From: Strongylocentrotus purpuratus
Lineage: Eukaryota > Echinodermata > Echinoidea > Camarodonta > Strongylocentrotidae
DNA: 64,000 nucleotides
Reading direction: 5' to 3'
Assembly: GCF_000002235.5 (NCBI RefSeq)
Contig: NW_022145611.1
Location: 16,775,633-16,839,632 of the forward strand
Position numbers and translations under genes: made by a program. Under the pieces are notes generated by a model. It was not told where the DNA came from. It made no database searches and saw only the letters and a list, made by a program, of their open reading frames with translations. Shown here piece by piece: positions 61,172 to 64,000 of this stretch (the stretch's first letter is position 1; the number at the start of each line of letters is the position of its first letter).

Positions 61172-63390
61172 CTGATGAAAGATAAAAAGGAAGATCATTA
61201 TTCAATTGGTATTTGGAAATCTCCCAAGTCAGATTTGGTGTAATATGTAAGAAGTGAAAAATAGTAAAAACTAGGGTACCAACAACTTTTAGTCCTCTCT
61301 GAGGGACTTAGTAAGGAGGACTAATGCCTTACAAAGGGCACTAGTGCATTGACTTGATTTCGAACCCGAGACCTCCCAATTACGAGATTACTGCTCTACC
61401 ACTGAGCCATCACGCCTCGATTAAAACTACCAAGCAAAACAACTATCAGGGCATAATCCCTTTCGATTCATGCACCATATCACTCGCATTATCACTTGCC
61501 TATTATGGTTGACTGGGGGTACTGTGTGAAATGCTGGATGTGATGATGATGATGATGATGATGAATTTGCTGCTGAGGCATTGGTGGTCTCTGCTGGATG
61601 TCTCCGTCTCTCGTCTTTACTACCCGACTCGTCAGATTCAAAGGAATCCTGCTTGAAAAAGAAAAGGTATAGACAATTTGGTAAACACATTCACAATGCA
61701 AATACGGCTTAATCTCACTACTACAACTTCTACTACTACTACTACTACTAATTCTACTACTACTACTTCTTCTACTGCTACTGCTACTACTACCACCACC
61801 ACCACAAGTACCACTAATACTACCATAATACCGTAATTACATATCAGGAATGCATAAGTTTACTAGTTTGAAGAAGAACAAAAAAGTTTCTTGCACATAT
61901 TGGGTACGGTTCTGATCTGAATTAAGAAATATTATCCCTTTCCAATCGAAACCACATATTGAATTGATCTCATTGTGTCCTACAAAATCATTAACCTGTT
62001 ATTTGATCTGTTGTATTCTAATTTAAATGCAATTAGGTATTTGATATCCTCTTTTTGCAATCTAACCTGGTTTGAATCTGCTTGAAGCCACTTTAATCCC
62101 ATGAAGCTACATCACATTATTCATCTTATTTCAGGAAAACATGATTTCACAAAGAAATCTTAATTTATTTACAGGCAATTCACTCTTATCTGCTTTAATC
62201 TCACTGAATCAATGTCAAATCATTTCACTAACCTCATCCGATGAGGGTTCATCTACAGACTGCAGACTGCTTTGGGCCGAGGCATCTCTTCGTATACCCT
62301 TCTTTCTCCTGCATATCAAGAAAGAAGAAACATGGTACAAACCCAAACAACAAGAATGTGACTGCATCTCTCACATACATTACATGGATTACATTGATTT
62401 TTCTCATACCTTATGCCACTGTTTACATAATCATGATCTGCATAAACTAATTGATTTAAAATTCTATTAAAAATTTTACTTCCGAGGATATAATGGCATC
62501 CTGAGAACATCACATCTGAAATTCTGACACACTTTGAAAAGGCATGTTGTAACAGCCAGCTGACATGATATGCTTAGAGAATAAGAATGTTTACAAACGA
62601 GTCAAATTGAATAAAATGATTTAATAGTCATACCTTGAATTTGGAGGTTTATCAGACTGGATTGATCCACTGTTTGAATCATCATCCTCACATGAAATGG
62701 TGGGTACATTCTCTACTAGATCCTTTAAGAAATCAAACTTGTTCTCTTGCTCGATGCATTGCTTTCTGGAGGACACAAACGGGACAAAAGGGATTCTTTC
62801 ATTTACAATTGTACTAAAGTACAGTAGTATTACTATTAGGAAACATGTGTCAGAATACAATACAGCACAATAATACAGTAAAAAACATTTGAAATGTCCA
62901 ATATTTTACAACATGCAGCAATTTCTAATCTCCCTTCTACAAGCATCTCACTCATCACAAAGAATATTGCTGCAATACTTGTACCTATTTCCACATCTAA
63001 TTTATGTATTCCATTACTCACATTTCCCCCTTCAATATTTTTTCTGTAGTGCTGTCATGTTTTTTTCCCCCTCATATTTTTCTGATAAATGAAATGTATG
63101 GATACAGCAATCTGCTTTGCATCCAAGGAATAAATACTTTAATGAAGTGTTTAGGTTGGATAAAATAGATTGAGCCAGAGAGGAAAGAAGACAAAAAGAA
63201 AGAAAAAAGAGTTGATGATAATCATCTGTCCATGGGACATAGTACAGAAAACCCAAAATTTGAAGAAGTTTTCATCAACAATCATCAATGACTCACATGT
63301 GAGAGGTGGTAAGAGTCTTGGCGTTCCTCGACAGGGTTTCCTGCGATGCTTTGGTTATGAGACCTTCAACAAAGATCTCAAGGGCCTTGG
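60982..63390 (-). CDS. DRAP1: DRAP1 (NC2-alpha) TBP-associated corepressor, gene span, 5' incomplete
   Basis: This entry spans the gene; its five exons are listed separately. DRAP1 pairs with DR1 (NC2-beta) through a histone fold; the dimer clamps TBP on promoter DNA and blocks TFIIA/TFIIB entry (family knowledge). The visible protein starts within the histone fold (ALEIFVEGLITKASQETLSR, then [20 protein letters not shown], then [11 protein letters not shown]), which aligns with human RALELFLESLL...SRNAKTMTTSHLKQCIE...FDFLKDLV. A basic patch (RRKKGIRRD), an acidic Ser-rich segment, a Pro/His-rich part and an acidic DEDYDA end follow; human DRAP1 ends in EEDYDS. Exon phases agree throughout. 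The N-terminal half of the fold, with the start codon, lies beyond 64000. It is convergent with MRCK. Confidence 0.93.
61290..61419 (-). repeat. tRNA-derived SINE inside the last DRAP1 intron
   Basis: On the minus strand TGGCTCAGTGG (61409-61399) and GGTTCGAAATC (61366-61356) are good A and B boxes in a tRNA-like 5' head, followed by 'gtgccctttgtaaggcatta'. The acceptor stem does not pair well, so a SINE rather than a tRNA gene. Confidence 0.6.
61500..61648 (-). CDS. DRAP1: DRAP1 exon: acidic, Ser-repeat and Pro-rich segment
   Basis: Starts DSFESDESGSKDERRRH, corresponding to human DSEQEDESEDTD. It includes an eight-serine run from a TCA repeat (hypervariable length expected) and ends HTVPPVNHN plus AG. 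The next exon requires this exit phase, so the donor read here is AG|gcaagt, a GC donor. The acceptor is a tandem caag/cag (NAGNAG type); the upstream choice adds one Gln. Confidence 0.82.
61718..61806. repeat. (ACT/ACC)n microsatellite in a DRAP1 intron
   Basis: Trinucleotide tract ACT, TCT and ACC between DRAP1 exons at 61648 and 62233. Confidence 0.8.
62233..62308 (-). CDS. DRAP1: DRAP1 exon: basic segment
   Basis: Encodes RRKKGIRRDASAQSSLQSVD and EPSSDE; human DRAP1 has a similar basic run (RRGRKPGSGGRK), probably nuclear localisation. Phase 2 in, 0 out. Acceptor atatgcag, donor gttagt. Confidence 0.85.
62634..62765 (-). CDS. DRAP1: DRAP1 exon: end of histone fold
   Basis: Encodes [20 protein letters not shown] and an acidic tail CEDDDSNSGS. 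Acceptor gtgtcctccag, donor ag|gtatga. Position and sequence match human [20 protein letters not shown]. Confidence 0.95.
63297..63390 (-). CDS. DRAP1: DRAP1 exon: histone-fold helix 2 region
   Basis: Encodes KALEIFVEGLITKASQETLS and NAKTLTTSH. Acceptor ccattag, donor cacat|gtgagt. Two bases of a split codon (xCC) at the start join an upstream exon outside the window, which by homology should end ...VIIS. Confidence 0.93.
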
Positions 63391-64000
63391 CTAATGGTTC
63401 AAGTTTATTGTTAAAGATTTCAAAACAATCATAGAAAAATGTTGTATTTTAAAAAGGGTCCTATCTATAAACTGGACCAGAGAAAAATTATAATCCTCAG
63501 CTTTACACTTTGGGAAAAGTCTCAGAACTAAAGTTGACAAAACCTTTACATTTTTAACACCTATATTTTGGCATAAATCATAAGTAAACTATTTTAGGGA
63601 TTTTTTAATATAAAAACCAAAAGTTAACTGTATTATTGTAGATTATATTTGAACTCCATCATGTCTGTTTCTCTACCTTTATCCTTTACATGTAAGTGTC
63701 AGTTCACCTTAAATAAAATTGTATACAGCTAGAATGTACAAAATTAATCTCAAACTCCTCTACCTGGCAATCTATAGTTTAACAGTTAAAGAGTATGAAG
63801 AAAAGAAAATATAACTTAAAACCTAGCAAATACGCGCATTTTGACTTGTCTACTCAACAAGTCATTGTTATATTTACTGAGAGTAAATATTTTAAATGCA
63901 ATATCTCATTGTAGAAGTAATATTTGAAGCTCATATTGTGCATATATAGCAATATGAAACCCCTTGGCCCGAATTCACAAAGCAAGGTTTGAGCTCAGAC
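63391..64000. other. DRAP1 intron at right edge
   Basis: No exon for the DRAP1 N-terminus could be read here. The last 35 bases (from 63966) begin with GGCCCGAATTCACAAAG, the same terminal word as the foldback at 58503, so a second copy runs off the window. Confidence 0.55.

Noticed and set aside
61356..61419. tRNA gene on the minus strand
   Set aside because: A and B boxes are good but the acceptor stem does not close and the sequence continues as a SINE body.

Overview
The window is animal genomic DNA: AT-rich, intron-rich and littered with short repeats. It holds two genes that can be recognised by reading the protein. The abundance of miniature foldback elements, poly-G/poly-C runs, ACATGTA-type words and dispersed repeats of the 'acctgtctataaagacc' kind suggests a marine deuterostome. 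An echinoderm, most likely a sea urchin, is my best guess; this is inference, not proof.

Main gene, + strand, 2543-52188: nearly all of a myotonic-dystrophy-kinase-related CDC42-binding kinase (MRCK; CDC42BPA/CDC42BPB of vertebrates, Genghis Khan of Drosophila). I placed 37 coding exons plus two optional small exons. The phases close across every junction and give one open frame of about 1,631 residues, to which an N-terminal stretch of roughly 70 residues lying off the left edge must be added. Domain order is AGC kinase (2543-21503), AGC tail (22356-22518), long coiled coil (24002-32182), C1 zinc finger (38975-39624), PH (40030-41473), citron homology (42083-45452), CRIB/p21-binding motif (50382-50469) and a Ser-rich tail ending at 52188. 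Such kinases act downstream of GTP-bound CDC42 and phosphorylate myosin light chain and its phosphatase to drive actomyosin contraction. A 13.8-kb intron splits the kinase domain.

Second gene, - strand, 63390-60982: the last five coding exons of DRAP1 (NC2-alpha), the histone-fold subunit of the NC2 repressor that binds TBP. The first exons lie beyond the right edge. It converges on MRCK, leaving about 8.8 kb between the two stop codons. Its last intron appears to use a GC donor.

Two possible small antisense genes or gene fragments sit in MRCK introns. One starts MANPQRARVAQKVAEK (34984-34620) and one has an acidic C-terminus (18869-18136). I recognise neither.

The rest is introns and intergenic DNA. 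It contains several families of non-autonomous DNA elements: TTAA-flanked AGGG...CCCT elements, a 426-bp element with perfect 54-bp inverted ends full of GCGTCA words, a 146-bp element with 8-bp target duplication, and foldback elements with GGGCCC...ACAAAG ends. tRNA-derived SINEs, microsatellites and a run of 50 G also occur. No rRNA gene, CRISPR array, prokaryotic feature or viral gene was seen.
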